NCBI RefSeq assembly: GCF_029227915.1
Contig: NC_079876.1
Span: 32,905,828-32,969,827, forward strand
Direction of reading: 5' to 3'
DNA length: 64,000 nt
Source: Hydractinia symbiolongicarpus
Taxonomy: Eukaryota > Cnidaria > Hydrozoa > Anthoathecata > Hydractiniidae
Shown: piece by piece, positions 21,800-35,280 of the stretch
Position numbering within the stretch: position 1 is the stretch's first letter
How the letters are laid out: each line of letters opens with the position of its first letter
Notes under the pieces: generated by a model
The model's input: the letters and a program-made list of their open reading frames with translations, nothing else
Told to the model about the DNA's origin: nothing
Database searches by the model: none
Program-made: the position numbers and the translations under genes

Positions 21800-23816
21800 T
21801 TAAATTATTATTTCACCACTAAAGCCCATGAGACTTGTAGTTTTTAAAAATGTTTTCATTTTTGATGAGACGCTGAATAAAAGAAGTTTAAACGCCGGCA
21901 AACGAAAACCCGCGACTTTCCTTAAATCCCGGACTCCGCCCGTATAGTCAATAGTATACAAAGAAAAAACCCAGGGAGTAAACTCATTTCCCGAACGATT
22001 TTTCAAAATATTTTTTCACCACTAAAACGCATGAGACTTGTAGTTTTCAAAAATGTTTGCAATTTTGATGAGACGCTGAATAAAAGAAGTTTAATCGCCG
22101 GCAAACGAAAACCTGCGATTTCCCGTAAATCCCGGACTCGGCCCGTATAGTAAAGAAAGTACCCGGGTTGTAAACTCATTTCCCGAACGATTTTTTAAAT
22201 TATTATTGCACCACTAAAACCCATGAGACTTATAGTTTTTAAAAATGTTTTCATTTTTGATGAGACGCTGAATAAAAGAAGTTTAATCGCCGGCAAACGC
22301 AAACCCGCCATTTCCCGTAAACCCCGGACTCGGCCCGTATAGTCAAAAGTATACAAAGAAAGTACCCAGGGAGTAAACTCATTTTCCGAACGATTTTTTA
22401 AATTATTTTTTCACCACTACAACGCATGAGACTTGTAGTTTTTAAAAATGTTTTCATTTTTGATAAGACGCTGAATAAAAGAAGTTTAATCGCCCTCAAA
22501 CGAAAATCCGCGATTTCCCGTAAATCCCGGACTCGGCCCGTATAGTCCAAAGTATGCAAAGAAAGTACCCAGGGAGTAAACTCATTTCCCGAAAGATTTT
22601 TTAAATTCTTTTTTCACCACTAAAACGCATGAGACTTGTAGTTTTCAAAAATGTTTTCATTTTCGATGAGACGCTTAATGAAAGAGGTTTAATCGCCGGC
22701 AATCGAAAACCCGCGATTTCCCGTAAATCCCGGGCTTGGCCCGTATAGTCGAATGTATACAAAAAAAGTACCCTGTGAGTAAACACATTTTCAAAACGAT
22801 TTTTTAAATTATCTTTTCACCACTAAAACGCATGAGACTTGTAGTTTTCAAAAATGTTTTCATTTTTGATGAGACGCTGAATAAAAAAAGTTTAATCGCC
22901 GGCAAACGAAAACCCGCCATTTCCCGTAAACCCTGGACTCGACCGTATAGTCAAAAGTATACAAAGAAAGTACCCAGGGAGTAAACTCATTTCCCGAACG
23001 ATTTTTTATATTATTTTTTTACCACTAAACGCATGAGACTTGTAGTTTTCAAAAATATTTTCATATTTGATGGGACGCTAAATAAAAGAAGTTTAATCGC
23101 CGGCAAACGAAATCCCGCGTTTTCCCGTAAATCCGGGGCTTGGCCCGTATAGTCGAATGTATACAAAGAAAGTACCCAGGGAGTAAACTCATTTCCCCAA
23201 CGATTTTTTAAATTATTTTTTCACCACTAAAACGCATGAGACTTGTAGTTTTCAAAAATGTATTCATTTTTGATGAGACGCTGAATAAAAGAAGTTTAAT
23301 CGCCGGCAAACGAAAACCCGCGATTTCCCGTAAATCCCGGACTCGGCCCGTATAGTCAAAAGTATACAAAGAAAGTCCCCAGGGAGTAAACTCATTTCCC
23401 GAACGATTTTTTAAATTATTAGTTCACCACTAAAACGCATGACACTTGTAGTTTTCAAAAATGTTTTCATTTTTGATGAGACGCGGAATAAAAGAAGTTT
23501 AATCGGCGGCAAACGAAAACCCGCCATTTCCCCTAAACCCCGGACTCGGCCCGTATAATCAAAAAAATACAAAGAAAGTACCCAGGGAGTAAACTCATAT
23601 CCCGAACGATTTTTTAAATTATTTTTTCACCACTAAAACGCATGACACTTGTAGTTTTCAAAAATGTTTTCATTTTTGATGAGACGCTGAATAAAAGAAG
23701 TTTAATCGCCGGCAAACGAAAACCCGCCATTTCCCGTAAACCCCGGACTCGGCCCTCATAGTCAAAAGTATACAAAGAAAGTACCCAGGGAGTAAACTCA
23801 TTTCCCGAACGATTTT
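21800..23816. repeat. T-series HOR, 10-mer with T8/T9 hybrid
   Basis: Length is 2,017 bp. The order is T3, T4, T5, T6, T7, T8 head with T9 body, T10, T11, T1, T2. The hybrid near 22820-22950 has gaataaaaaaag and ctcgaccg. T10 ends with ccccaacg, shared with 24603 and 57547. Confidence 0.8.
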
Positions 23817-25688
23817 TTAAATTATTATTTCACCACTAAAGCCCATGAGACTTGTAGTTTTTAAAAATGTTTTCATTTTTGATGAGACGCTGAATAAAAG
23901 AAGTTTAAACGCCGGCAAACGAAAACCCGCGACTTTCCTTAAATCCCGGACTCCGCCCGTATAGTCAATAGTATACAAAGAAAAAACCCAGGGAGTAAAC
24001 TCATTTCCCGAACGATTTTTTAAAATATTTTTTCACCACTAAAACGCATGAGACTTGTAGTTTTCAAAAATGTTTGCAATTTTGATGAGACGCTGAATAA
24101 AAGAAGTTTAATCGCCGGCAAACGAAAACCTGCGATTTCCCGTAAATCCCGGACTCCGCCCGTATAGTAAAGAAAGTACCCGGGATGTAAACTCATTTCC
24201 CGAACGATTTTTTAAATTATTATTGCACCACTAAAACCCATGAGACTTATAGTTTTTAAAAATGTTTTCATTTTTGATGAGACGCTGAATAAAAAAAGTT
24301 TAATCGCCGGCAAACGAAAACCCGCCATTTCCCGTAAACCCTGGACTCGACCGTATAGTCAAAAGTATACAAAGAAAGTACCCAGGGAGTAAACTCATTT
24401 CCCGAACGATTTTTTATATTATTTTTTTACCACTAAACGCATGAGACTTGTAGTTTTCAAAAATATTTTCATATTTGATGGGACGCTAAATAAAAGAAGT
24501 TTAATCGCCGGCAAACGAAATCCCGCGTTTTCCCGTAAATCCGGGGCTTGGCCCGTATAGTCGAATGTATACAAAGAAAGTACCCAGGGAGTAAACTCAT
24601 TTCCCCAACGATTTTTTAAATTATTTTTTCACCACTAAAACGCATGAGACTTGTAGTTTTCAAAAATGTATTCATTTTTGATGAGACGCTGAATAAAAGA
24701 AGTTTAATCGCCGGCAAACGAAAACCCGCGATTTCCCGTAAATCCCGGACTCGGCCCGTATAGTCAAAAGTATACAAAGAAAGTCCCCAGGGAGTAAACT
24801 CATTTCCCGAACGATTTTTTAAATTATTAGTTCACCACTAAAACGCATGACACTTGTAGTTTTCAAAAATGTTTTCATTTTTGATGAGACGCGGAATAAA
24901 AGAAGTTTAATCGGCGGCAAACGAAAACCCGCCATTTCCCCTAAACCCCGGACTCGGCCCGTATAATCAAAAAAATACAAAGAAAGTACCCAGGGAGTAA
25001 ACTCATATCCCGAACGATTTTTTAAATTATTTTTTCACCACTAAAACGCATGACACTTGTAGTTTTCAAAAATGTTTTCATTTTTGATGAGACGCTGAAT
25101 AAAAGAAGTTTAATCGCCGGCAAACGAAAACCCGCCATTTCCCGTAAACCCCGGACTCGGCCCTCATAGTCAAAAGTATACAAAGAAAGTACCCAGGGAG
25201 TAAACTCATTTCCCGAACGATTTTTTAAATTATTATTTCACCACTAAAGCCCATGAGACTTGTAGTTTTTAAAAATGTTTTCATTTTTGATGAGACGCTG
25301 AATAAAAGAAGTTTAAACGCCGGCAAACGAAAACCCGCGACTTTCCTTAAATCCCGGACTCCGCCCGTATAGTCAATAGTATACAAAGAAAAAACCCAGG
25401 GAGTAAACTCATTTCCCGAACGATTTTTTAAAATATTTTTTCACCACTAAAACGCATGAGACTTGTAGTTTTCAAAAATGTTTGCAATTTTGATGAGACA
25501 CTGAATAAAAAAAGTTTAATCGCCGGCAAACGAAAACCTGCGATTTCCCGTAAATCCCGGACTCCGCCCGTATAGTAAAGAAAGTACCCGGGATGTAAAC
25601 TCATTTCCCGAACGATTTTTTAAATTATTATTGCACCACTAAAACCCATGAGACTTATAGTTTTTAAAAATGTTTTCATTTTTGATGA
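22873..25688. repeat. Tandem duplication of a 1,408-bp 7-mer block
   Basis: 22873-24280 and 24281-25688 are consecutive near-identical copies. Both include the T9 body, T10 with ccccaacg, T11, T1, T2, T3 and the T4 form with gggatgt. Differences seen include gagacactg and aaaaaaag in the second T4 (near 25496) against gagacgctg and aaaagaag in the first. About 99.8% identity by eye makes this one of the youngest events in the window. Confidence 0.8.
23817..25224. repeat. T-series HOR, 7-mer with T5/T9 hybrid
   Basis: Length is 1,408 bp. The order is T3, T4 (ctccgcccgtatagtaaag, gggatgt), T5 head with T9 body, T10, T11, T1, T2. From 24281 onward it repeats 22873-24280 with a shift of 1,408 bp and only a few differences. 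Confidence 0.8.
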
Positions 25689-27038
25689 GACGCTGAATAA
25701 AAGAAGTTTAATCGCCGGCAAACGCAAACCCGCCATTTCCCGTAAACCCCGGACTCGGCCCGTATAGTCAAAAGTATACAAAGAAAGTACCCAGGGAGTA
25801 AACTCATTTTCCGAACGATTTTTTAAATTATTTTTTCACCACTACAACGCATGAGACTTGTAGTTTTTAAAAATGTTTTCATTTTTGATAAGACGCTGAA
25901 TAAAAGAAGTTTAATCGCCCTCAAACGAAAATCCGCGATTTCCCGTAAATCCCGGACTCGGCCCGTATAGTCCAAAGTATGCAAAGAAGGTACCCAGGGA
26001 GTAAACTCATTTCCCGAAAGATTTTTTAAATTCTTTTTTCACCACTAAAACGCATGAGACTTGTAGTTTTCAAAAATGTTTTCATTTTCGATGAGACGCT
26101 TAATGAAAGAGGTTTAATCGCTGGCAATCGAAAACCCGCGATTTCCCGTAAATCCCGGGCTTGGCCCGTATAGTCGAATGTATACAAAAAAAGTACCCTG
26201 TGAGTAAACGCATTTCCAAAACGATTTTTTAAATTATCTTTTCACCACTAAAACGCATGAGACTTGTAGTTTTCAAAAATGTTTTCATTTTTGATGAGAC
26301 GCTGAATAAAAAAAGTTTAATCGTCGGCAAACGAAAATCCGCGATTTCCCGTAAATCCCGGACTCGGCCCGTATAGTCAAAAGTATACAAAGAAAGTACC
26401 CAGGGAGTAAACTCATTTCCCGAACGATTTTTTAAATTATTTTTTCACCACTAAAACGCATGAGACTTGTAGTTTTCAAAAATGTTTTCATTTTTGATGA
26501 GACGCTGAATAAAAGAAGTTTAATCGCCGGCAAACGAAAACCCGCCATTTCCCGTAAACCCTGGACTCGACCGTATAGTCAAAAGTATACAAAGAAAGTA
26601 CCCAGGGAGTAAACTCATTTCCCGAACGATTTTTTATATTATTTTTTTACCACTAAACGCATGAGACTTGTAGTTTTCAAAAATGTTTTCATATTTGATG
26701 GGACGCTGAATAAAAGAAGTTTAATCGCCGGCAAACGAAATCCCGCGTTTTCCCGTAAATCCGGGGCTTGGCCCGTATAGTCGAATGTATACAAAGAAAG
26801 TACCCAGGGAGTAAACTCATTTCCCGAACGATTTTTTAAATTATTTTTTCACCACTAAAACGCATGAGACTTGTAGTTTTCAAAAATGTATTCATTTTTG
26901 ATGAGACGCTGAATAAAAGAAGTTTAATCGCCGGCAAACGAAAACCCGCGATTTCCCGTAAATCCCGGACTCGGCCCGTATAGTCAAAAGTATACAAAGA
27001 AAGTCCCCAGGGAGTAAACTCATTTCCCGAACGATTTT
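25225..27038. repeat. T-series HOR, 9-mer: T3 to T11
   Basis: Length is 1,814 bp. T6 reads gaaggtaccc (near 25986, a KpnI site) and T7 reads cgctggcaatcg (near 26119). The same pair of private changes is in 57965-59777, at a shift of 32,740 bp. T9 has tgttttcattt and T10 keeps gacgctgaataaaag, unlike the usual forms. Confidence 0.8.
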
Positions 27039-29452
27039 TTAAATTATTAGTTCACCACTAAAGCCCATGAGACTTGTAGTTTTTAAAAATGTTTTCATTT
27101 TTGATGAGACGCTGAATAAAAGAAGTTTAAACGCCGGCAAACGAAAACCCGCGACTTTCCGTAAATCCCGGACTCCGCCCGTATAGTCAATAGTATACAA
27201 AGAAAAAACCCAGGGAGTAAACTCATTTCCCGAACGATTTTTTAAAATATTTTTTCACCACTAAAACGAATGAGACTTGTAGTTTTCAAAAATGTTTTCA
27301 ATTTTGATGAGACGCTGAATAAAAGAAGTTTAATCGCCGGCAAACGAAAACCTGCGATTTCCCGTAAATCCCGGACTCGGCCCGTATAGTAAAGAAAGTA
27401 CCCGGGATGTAAACTCATTTCCCGAACGATTTTTTAAATTATTATTGCACCACTAAAACCCATGAGACTTATAGTTTTTAAAAATGTTTTCATTTTTGAT
27501 GAGACGCTGAATAAAAGAAGTTTAATCGCCGGCAAACGCAAACCCGCCATTTCCCGTAAACCCCGGACTCGGCCCGTATAGTCAAAAGTATACAAAGAAA
27601 GTACCCAGGGAGTAAACTCATTTTCCGAACGATTTTTTAAATTATTTTTTCACCACTACAACGCATGAGACTTGTAGTTTTCAAAAATGTTTTCATTTTT
27701 GATAAGACGCTGAATAAAAGAATTTTAATCGCCGGCAAACGAAATCCCGCGTTTTCCCGTAAATCCGGGGCTTGGCCCGTATAGTCGAATGTATACAAAG
27801 AAAGTACCCAGGGAGTAAACTCATTTCCCGAACGATTTTTTAAATTATTTTTTCACCACTAAAACGCATGAGACTTGTAGTTTTCAAAAATGTATTCATT
27901 TTTGATGAGACGCTGAATAAAAGAAGTTTAATCGCCGGCAAACGAAAACCCGCGATTTCCCGTAAATCCCGGACTCGGCCCGTATAGTCAAAAGTATACA
28001 AAGAAAGCCCCCAGGGAGTAAACTCATTTCCTGAACGATTTTTTAAATTATTAGTTCACCACTAAAACGCATGACACTTGTAGTTTTCAAAAATGTTTTC
28101 ATTTTTGATGAGACGCGGAATAAAAGAAGTTTAATCGGCGGCAAACGAAAACCCGCCATTTCCCGTAAACCCCGGACTCGGCCCGTGTAATCAAAAGTAT
28201 ACAAAGAAAAAACCCAGGGAGTAAACTCATTTCCCGAACGATTTTTTAAAATATTTTTTCACCACTAAAACGCATGAGACTTGTAGTTTTCAAAAATGTT
28301 TTCAATTTTGATGAGACGCTGAATAAAAGAAGTTTAATCGCCGGCAAACGAAAACCTGCGATTTCCCGTAAATCCCGGACTCGGCCCGTATAGTAAAGAA
28401 AGTACCCGGGATGTAAACTCATTTCCCGAACGATTTTTTAAATTATTATTGCACCACTAAAACCCATGAGACTTATAGTTTTTAAAAATGTTTTCATTTT
28501 TGATGAGACGCTGAATAAAAGAAGTTTAATCGCCGGCAAACGCAAACCCGCCATTTCCCGTAAACCCCGGACTCGGCCAGTATAGTCAAAAGTATACAAA
28601 GAAAGTACCCAGGGAGTAAACTCATTTTCCGAACGATTTTTTAAATTATTTTTTCACCACTACAACGCATGAGACTTGTAGTTTTCAAAAATGTTTTCAT
28701 TTTTGATAAGACGCTGAATAAAAGAAGTTTAATCGCCGGCAAACGAAATCCCGCGTTTTCCCGTAAATCCGGGGCTTGGCCCGTATAGTCGAATGTATAC
28801 AAAGAAAGTACCCAGGGAGTAAACTCATTTCCCGAACGATTTTTTAAATTATTTTTTCACCACTAAAACGCATGGGACTTGTAGTTTTCAAAAATGTATT
28901 CATTTTTGATGAGACGCTGAATAAAAGAAGTTTAATCGCCGGCAAACGAAAACCCGCGATTTCCCGTAAATCCCGGACTCGGCCCGTATCGTCAAAAGTA
29001 TACAAAGAAAGTCCCCAGGGAGTAAACTCATTTCCCGAACGATTTTTTAAATTATTAGTTCACCACTAAAACGCATGACACTTGTAGTTTTCAAAAATGT
29101 TTTCATTTTTGATGAGACGCGGAATAAAAGAAGTTTAATCGGCGGCAAACGAAAACCCGCCATTTCCCGTAACCCCCGGACTCGGCCCGTATAATCAAAA
29201 AAATACAAAGAAAGTACCCAGGGAGTAAACTCATATCCCGAACGATTTTTTAAATTATTTTTTCACCACTAAAACGCATGACACTTGTAGTTTTCAAAAA
29301 TGTTTTCATTTTTGATGAGACGCTGAATAAAAGAAGTTTAATCGCCGGCAAACGAAAACCCGCCATTTCCCGTAAACCCCGGACTCGGCCCTCATAGTCA
29401 AAAGTATACAAAGAAAGTACCCAGGGAGTAAACTCATTTCCCGAACGATTTT
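27039..29452. repeat. T-series HOR, 12-mer with two T6/T10 hybrids and a T1/T3 hybrid
   Basis: Length is 2,414 bp, twelve monomers with two T4 deletions. The order is T3 (gactttccgt), T4, T5, T6 head with T10 body, T11, T1 head with T3 tail (gtgtaatcaaaag then gaaaaaaccc), T4, T5, T6/T10, T11, T1, T2. The inner five-monomer group T4-T5-T6/T10-T11-T1 is present twice. Confidence 0.75.
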
Positions 29453-30940
29453 TTAAATTATTATTTCACCACTAAAGCCCATGAGACTTGTAGTTTTTAA
29501 AAATGTTTTCATTTTTGATGAGACGCTGAATAAAAGAAGTTTAAACGCCGGGAAACGAAAACCCGCGACTTTCCTTAAATCCCGGACTCCGCCCGTATAG
29601 TCAATAGTATACAAAGAAAAAACCCAGGGAGTAAACTCATTTCCCGAACGATTTTTTAAAATATTTTTTCACCACTAAAACGCATGAGACTTGTAGTTTT
29701 CAAAAATGTTTGCAATTTTGATGAGACGCTGAATAAAAGAAGTTTAATCGCCGGCAAACGAAAACCTGCGATTTCCCGTAAATCCCGGACTCGGCCCGTA
29801 TAGTAAAGAAAGTACCCGGGATGTGAACTCATTTCCCGAACGATTTTTTAAATTATTATTGCACCACTAAAACCCATGAGACTTATAGTTTTTAAAAATG
29901 TTTTCATTTTTGATGAGACGCTGAATAAAAGAAGTTTAATCGCCGGCAAACGCAAACCAGCCATTTCCCGTAAACCCCGGACTCGGCCCGTATAGTCAAA
30001 AGTATACAAAGAAAGTACCCAGGGAGTAAACTCATTTTCCGAACGATTTTTTAAATTATTTTTTCACCACTACAACGCATGAGACTTGTAGTTTTTAAAA
30101 ATATTTTCATTTTTGATAAGACGCTGAATAAAAGAAGTTTAATCGCCCTCAAACGAAAATCCGCGATTTCCCGTAAATCCCGGACTCGGCCCGTATAGTC
30201 CAAAGTATGCAAAGAAGGTACCCAGGGAGTAAACTCATTTCCCGAAAGATTTTTTAAATTCTTTTTTCACCACTAAAACGCATGAGACTTGTAGTTTTCA
30301 AAAATGTTTTCATTTTCGATGAGACGCTTAATGAAAGAGGTTTAATCGCCGGCAATCGAAAACCCGCGATTTCCCGTAAATCCCGGGCTTGGCCCGTATA
30401 GTCGAATGTATACAAAAAAAGTACCCTGTGAGTAAACGCATTTCCAAAACGATTTTTTAAATTATCTTTTCACCACTAAAACGCATGAGACTTGTAGTTT
30501 TCAAAAATGTTTTCATTTTTGATGAGACGCTGAATAAAAGAAGTTTAATCGTCGGCAAACGAGAATCCGCGATTTCCCGTAAATCCCGGACTCGGCCCGT
30601 ATAGTCAAAAGTATACAGAGAAAGTACCCAGGGAGTAAACTCATTTCCCGAACGATTTTTTAAATTATTTTTTCACCACTAAAACGCATGAGACTTGTAG
30701 TTTTCAAAAATGTTTTCATTTTTGATGAGACGCTGAATAAAAGAAGTTTAATCGCCGGCAAACGAAAACCCGCCATTTCCCGTAAACCCTGGACTCGACC
30801 GTATAGTCAAAAGTATACAAAGAAAGTACCCAGGGAGTAAACTCATTTCCCGAACGATTTTTTATATTATTTTTTTACCACTAAACGCATGAGACTTGTA
30901 GTTTTCAAAAATATTTTCATATTTGATGAGACGCTGAATA
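29453..30940. repeat. T-series HOR fragment: T3 to T9 and T10 head
   Basis: T3 to T9 occur in the usual order, with private changes ccgggaaacg in T3 (near 29549, also near 63924), gatgtgaactc in T4 and aaaccagcc in T5. The T10 head (aaatattttcatatttg) is joined to the R-block monomer with gacgtttaatcgcc near 30940. Confidence 0.75.
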
Positions 30941-33361
30941 AAAGACGTTTAATCGCCGGCAAACAAAAACCTGCGATTTCCCGTAAATCCCGGACTCGGC
31001 CCGTATAGTCAGAAGTGTACAAAGAAAGTACCCGGGGTGTAAACTCATTTCCCGAACGATTTTTTAAATCATTATTTCACCACTAAATCCCATGAGACTT
31101 GTAGTTTTTAAAAATGTTTACATTTTTGATGAGACGCTGAATAAAAGAAGTTTAATTGCCGGCAAACGAAAACCCGCAACTTCCCGTAAATCCCGGACTC
31201 GGCCCGTATAGTCAAAAGTATACAAAGAAAGTACCCAGGGAGTAAACTCATTTCCCGAACGATTTTTTAAATTATTAGTTCACCACTAAAGCCCATGAGA
31301 CTTGTAGTTTTTAAAAATGTTTTCATTTTTGATGAGACGCTGAATAAAAGAAGTTTAAACGCCGGCAAACGAAAACCCGCGACTTTCCGTAAATCCCGGA
31401 CTCCGCCCGTATAGTCAATAGTATACAAAGAAAAAACCCAGGGAGTAAACTCATTTCCCGAACGATTTTTTAAAATATTTTTTCACCACTAAAACGCATG
31501 AGACTTGTAGTTTTCAAAAATGTTTTCAATTTTGATGAGACGCTGAATAAAAGAAGTTTAATCGCCGGCAAACGAAAACCTGCGATTTCCCGTAAATCCC
31601 GGACTCGGCCCGTATAGTAAAGAAAGTACCCGGGATGTAAACTCATTTCCCGAACGATTTTTTAAATTATTATTGCACCACTAAAACCCATGAGACTTAT
31701 AGTTTTTAAAAATGTTTTCATTTTTGATGAGACGCTGAAAAAAAGAAGTTTAATCGCCGGCAAACGCAAACCCGCCATTTCCCGTAAACCCCGGACTCGG
31801 CCCGTATAGTCAAAAGTATACAAAGAAAGTACCCAGGGAGTAAACTCATTTTCCGAACGATTTTTTAAATTATTTTTTCACCACTACAACGCATGAGACT
31901 TGTAGTTTTCAAAAATGTTTTCATTTTTGATAAGACGCTGAATAAAAGAAGTTTAATCGCCCTCAAACGAAAATCCGCGATTTCCCGTAAATCCCGGACT
32001 CGGCCCGTATAGTCCAAAGTATACAAAGAAAGTACCCAGGGAGTAAACTCATTTCCCGAAAGATTTTTTAAATTCTTTTTTCACCACTAAAACGCATGAG
32101 ACTTGTAGTTTTCAAAAATGTTTTCATTTTGATGAGACGCTTAATGAAAGAGGTTTAATCGCCGGCAATCGAAAACCCGCGATTTCCCGTAAATCCCGGG
32201 CTTGGCCCGTATAGTCGAATGTATACAAAGAAAGTACCCTGTGAGTAAACGCATTTCCAAAACGATTTTTTAAATTATCTTTTCACCACTAAAACGCATG
32301 AGACTTGTAGTTTTCAAAAATGTTTTCATTTTTGATGAGACGCTGAATAAAAGAAGTTTAATCGTCGGCAAACGAAAATCCGCGATTTCCCGTAAATCCC
32401 GGACGCAGCCCGTATAGTCAAAAGTATACAAAGAAAGTACCCAGGGAGTAAACTCATTTCCCGAACGATTTTTTAAATTATTTTTTCACCACTAAAACGC
32501 ATGAGACTTGTAGTTTTCAAAAATGTTTTCATTTTTGATGAGACGCTGAATAAAAGAAGTTTAATCGCCGGCAAACGAAAATCCGCGATTTCCCGTAAAC
32601 CCTGGACTCGACCGTATAGTCAAAAGTATACAAAGAAAGTACCCAGGGAGTAAACTCATTTCCCGAACGATTTTTTATATTATTTTTTTACCACTAAACG
32701 CATGAGACTTGCAGTTTTCAAAAATATTTTCATATTTGATGGGACGCTGAATAAATAAAGTTTAATCGCCGGCAAACGAAATCCCGCGTTTTCCCGTAAA
32801 TCCGGGGCTTGGCCCGTATAGTCGAATGTATACAAAGAAAGTACCCAGGGAGTAAACTCATTTCTCGAACGATTTTTTAAATTATTATTTCACCACTAAA
32901 ACGCATAAGACTTGTAGTTTTTAAAAATGTTTTCATTTTTGATGAAACGCTGATTAAAAGAAGTTTAATCGTCGGCAAACGAAAACCCGCGATTTCCCGT
33001 AAATCCCGGCTTGGCCCGTATAGTCAAAAGTATACAAAGAAAGTACCCAGGTAGTAAACTCATTTTCCGAACGATTTTTTAAATTATTTTTTCACCACTA
33101 AAACGCATGAGACTTGTAGTTTGCAAAAATGTTTTCATTTTTGATGAGACGCTGAATAAAAGCAGTTTAATCGCCGGCAAACGAAAACCTGCGATTTCCC
33201 GTAAATCCCGGACTCGGCCCGTATAGTCAAAACTATACAAAGAAAGTACCCAGGGAGTAAACTCATTTCCAGAACGATTTTTTAAATTATTTTTTCACCA
33301 CTAAAACGCATAGGACTTGCAGTTTTTAAAAATGTTTTCATTTTTGATGAGACGCTGAATA
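30941..33361. repeat. R block, unit 1 (12-mer, 2,421 bp)
   Basis: Two R-specific monomers come first (cagaagtgtac; aattgccggc with cgcaacttcccg), then T3, T4, T5, T6, T7 (one-base-shorter cattttgatgag), T8 (cggacgcagccc), T9, T10 (gcagttttc, gaataaataaag), then two more R-specific monomers (gatgaaacgctgattaaaag; agcagtttaatcg with aactatac). It is repeated from 33362 with a shift of 2,421 bp. Confidence 0.8.
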
Positions 33362-35280
33362 AAAGACGTTTAATCGCCGGCAAACAAAAACCTGCGATTT
33401 CCCGTAAATCCCGGACTCGGCCCGTATAGTCAGAAGTGTACAAAGAAAGTACCCGGGGTGTAAACTCATTTCCCGAACGATTTTTTAAATCATTATTTCA
33501 CCACTAAATCCCATGAGACTTGTAGTTTTTAAAAATGTTTACATTTTTGATGAGACGCTGAATAAAAGAAGTTTAATTGCCGGCAAACGAAAACCCGCAA
33601 CTTCCCGTAAATCCCGGACTCGGCCCGTATAGTCAAAAGTATACAAAGAAAGTACCCAGGGAGTAAACTCATTTCCCGAACGATTTTTTAAATTATTAGT
33701 TCACCACTAAAGCCCATGAGACTTGTAGTTTTTAAAAATGTTTTCATTTTTGATGAGACGCTGAATAAAAGAAGTTTAAACGCCGGCAAACGAAAACCCG
33801 CGACTTTCCGTAAATCCCGGACTCCGCCCGTATAGTCAATAGTATACAAAGAAAAAACCCAGGGAGTAAACTCATTTCCCGAACGATTTTTTAAAATATT
33901 TTTTCACCACTAAAACGCATGAGACTTGTAGTTTTCAAAAATGTTTTCAATTTTGATGAGACGCTGAATAAAAGAAGTTTAATCGCCGGCAAACGAAAAC
34001 CTGCGATTTCCCGTAAATCCCGGACTCGGCCCGTATAGTAAAGAAAGTACCCGGGATGTAAACTCATTTCCCGAACGATTTTTTAAATTATTATTGCACC
34101 ACTAAAACCCATGAGACTTATAGTTTTTAAAAATGTTTTCATTTTTGATGAGACGCTGAAAAAAAGAAGTTTAATCGCCGGCAAACGCAAACCCGCCATT
34201 TCCCGTAAACCCCGGACTCGGCCCGTATAGTCAAAAGTATACAAAGAAAGTACCCAGGGAGTAAACTCATTTTCCGAACGATTTTTTAAATTATTTTTTC
34301 ACCACTACAACGCATGAGACTTGTAGTTTTCAAAAATGTTTTCATTTTTGATAAGACGCTGAATAAAAGAAGTTTAATCGCCCTCAAACGAAAATCCGCG
34401 ATTTCCCGTAAATCCCGGACTCGGCCCGTATAGTCCAAAGTATACAAAGAAAGTACCCAGGGAGTAAACTCATTTCCCGAAAGATTTTTTAAATTCTTTT
34501 TTCACCACTAAAACGCATGAGACTTGTAGTTTTCAAAAATGTTTTCATTTTGATGAGACGCTTAATGAAAGAGGTTTAATCGCCGGCAATCGAAAACCCG
34601 CGATTTCCCGTAAATCCCGGGCTTGGCCCGTATAGTCGAATGTATACAAAGAAAGTACCCTGTGAGTAAACGCATTTCCAAAACGATTTTTTAAATTATC
34701 TTTTCACCACTAAAACGCATGAGACTTGTAGTTTTCAAAAATGTTTTCATTTTTGATGAGACGCTGAATAAAAGAAGTTTAATCGTCGGCAAACGAAAAT
34801 CCGCGATTTCCCGTAAATCCCGGACGCAGCCCGTATAGTCAAAAGTATACAAAGAAAGTACCCAGGGAGTAAACTCATTTCCCGAACGATTTTTTAAATT
34901 ATTTTTTCACCACTAAAACGCATGAGACTTGTAGTTTTCAAAAATGTTTTCATTTTTGATGAGACGCTGAATAAAAGAAGTTTAATCGCCGGCAAACGAA
35001 AATCCGCGATTTCCCGTAAACCCTGGACTCGACCGTATAGTCAAAAGTATACAAAGAAAGTACCCAGGGAGTAAACTCATTTCCCGAACGATTTTTTATA
35101 TTATTTTTTTACCACTAAACGCATGAGACTTGCAGTTTTCAAAAATATTTTCATATTTGATGGGACGCTGAATAAATAAAGTTTAATCGCCGGCAAACGA
35201 AATCCCGCGTTTTCCCGTAAATCCGGGGCTTGGCCCGTATAGTCGAATGTATACAAAGAAAGTACCCAGGGAGTAAACTC
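33362..35280. repeat. R block, unit 2 (partial, 1,919 bp)
   Basis: It copies 30941-32859 with very few differences, including the private gctgaaaaaaagaag of T5 (31735 and 34156). It stops within the T10 monomer at gagtaaactc and continues not with the R-specific monomer but with a further T7 head (cgaaagatttttt). Confidence 0.8.
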
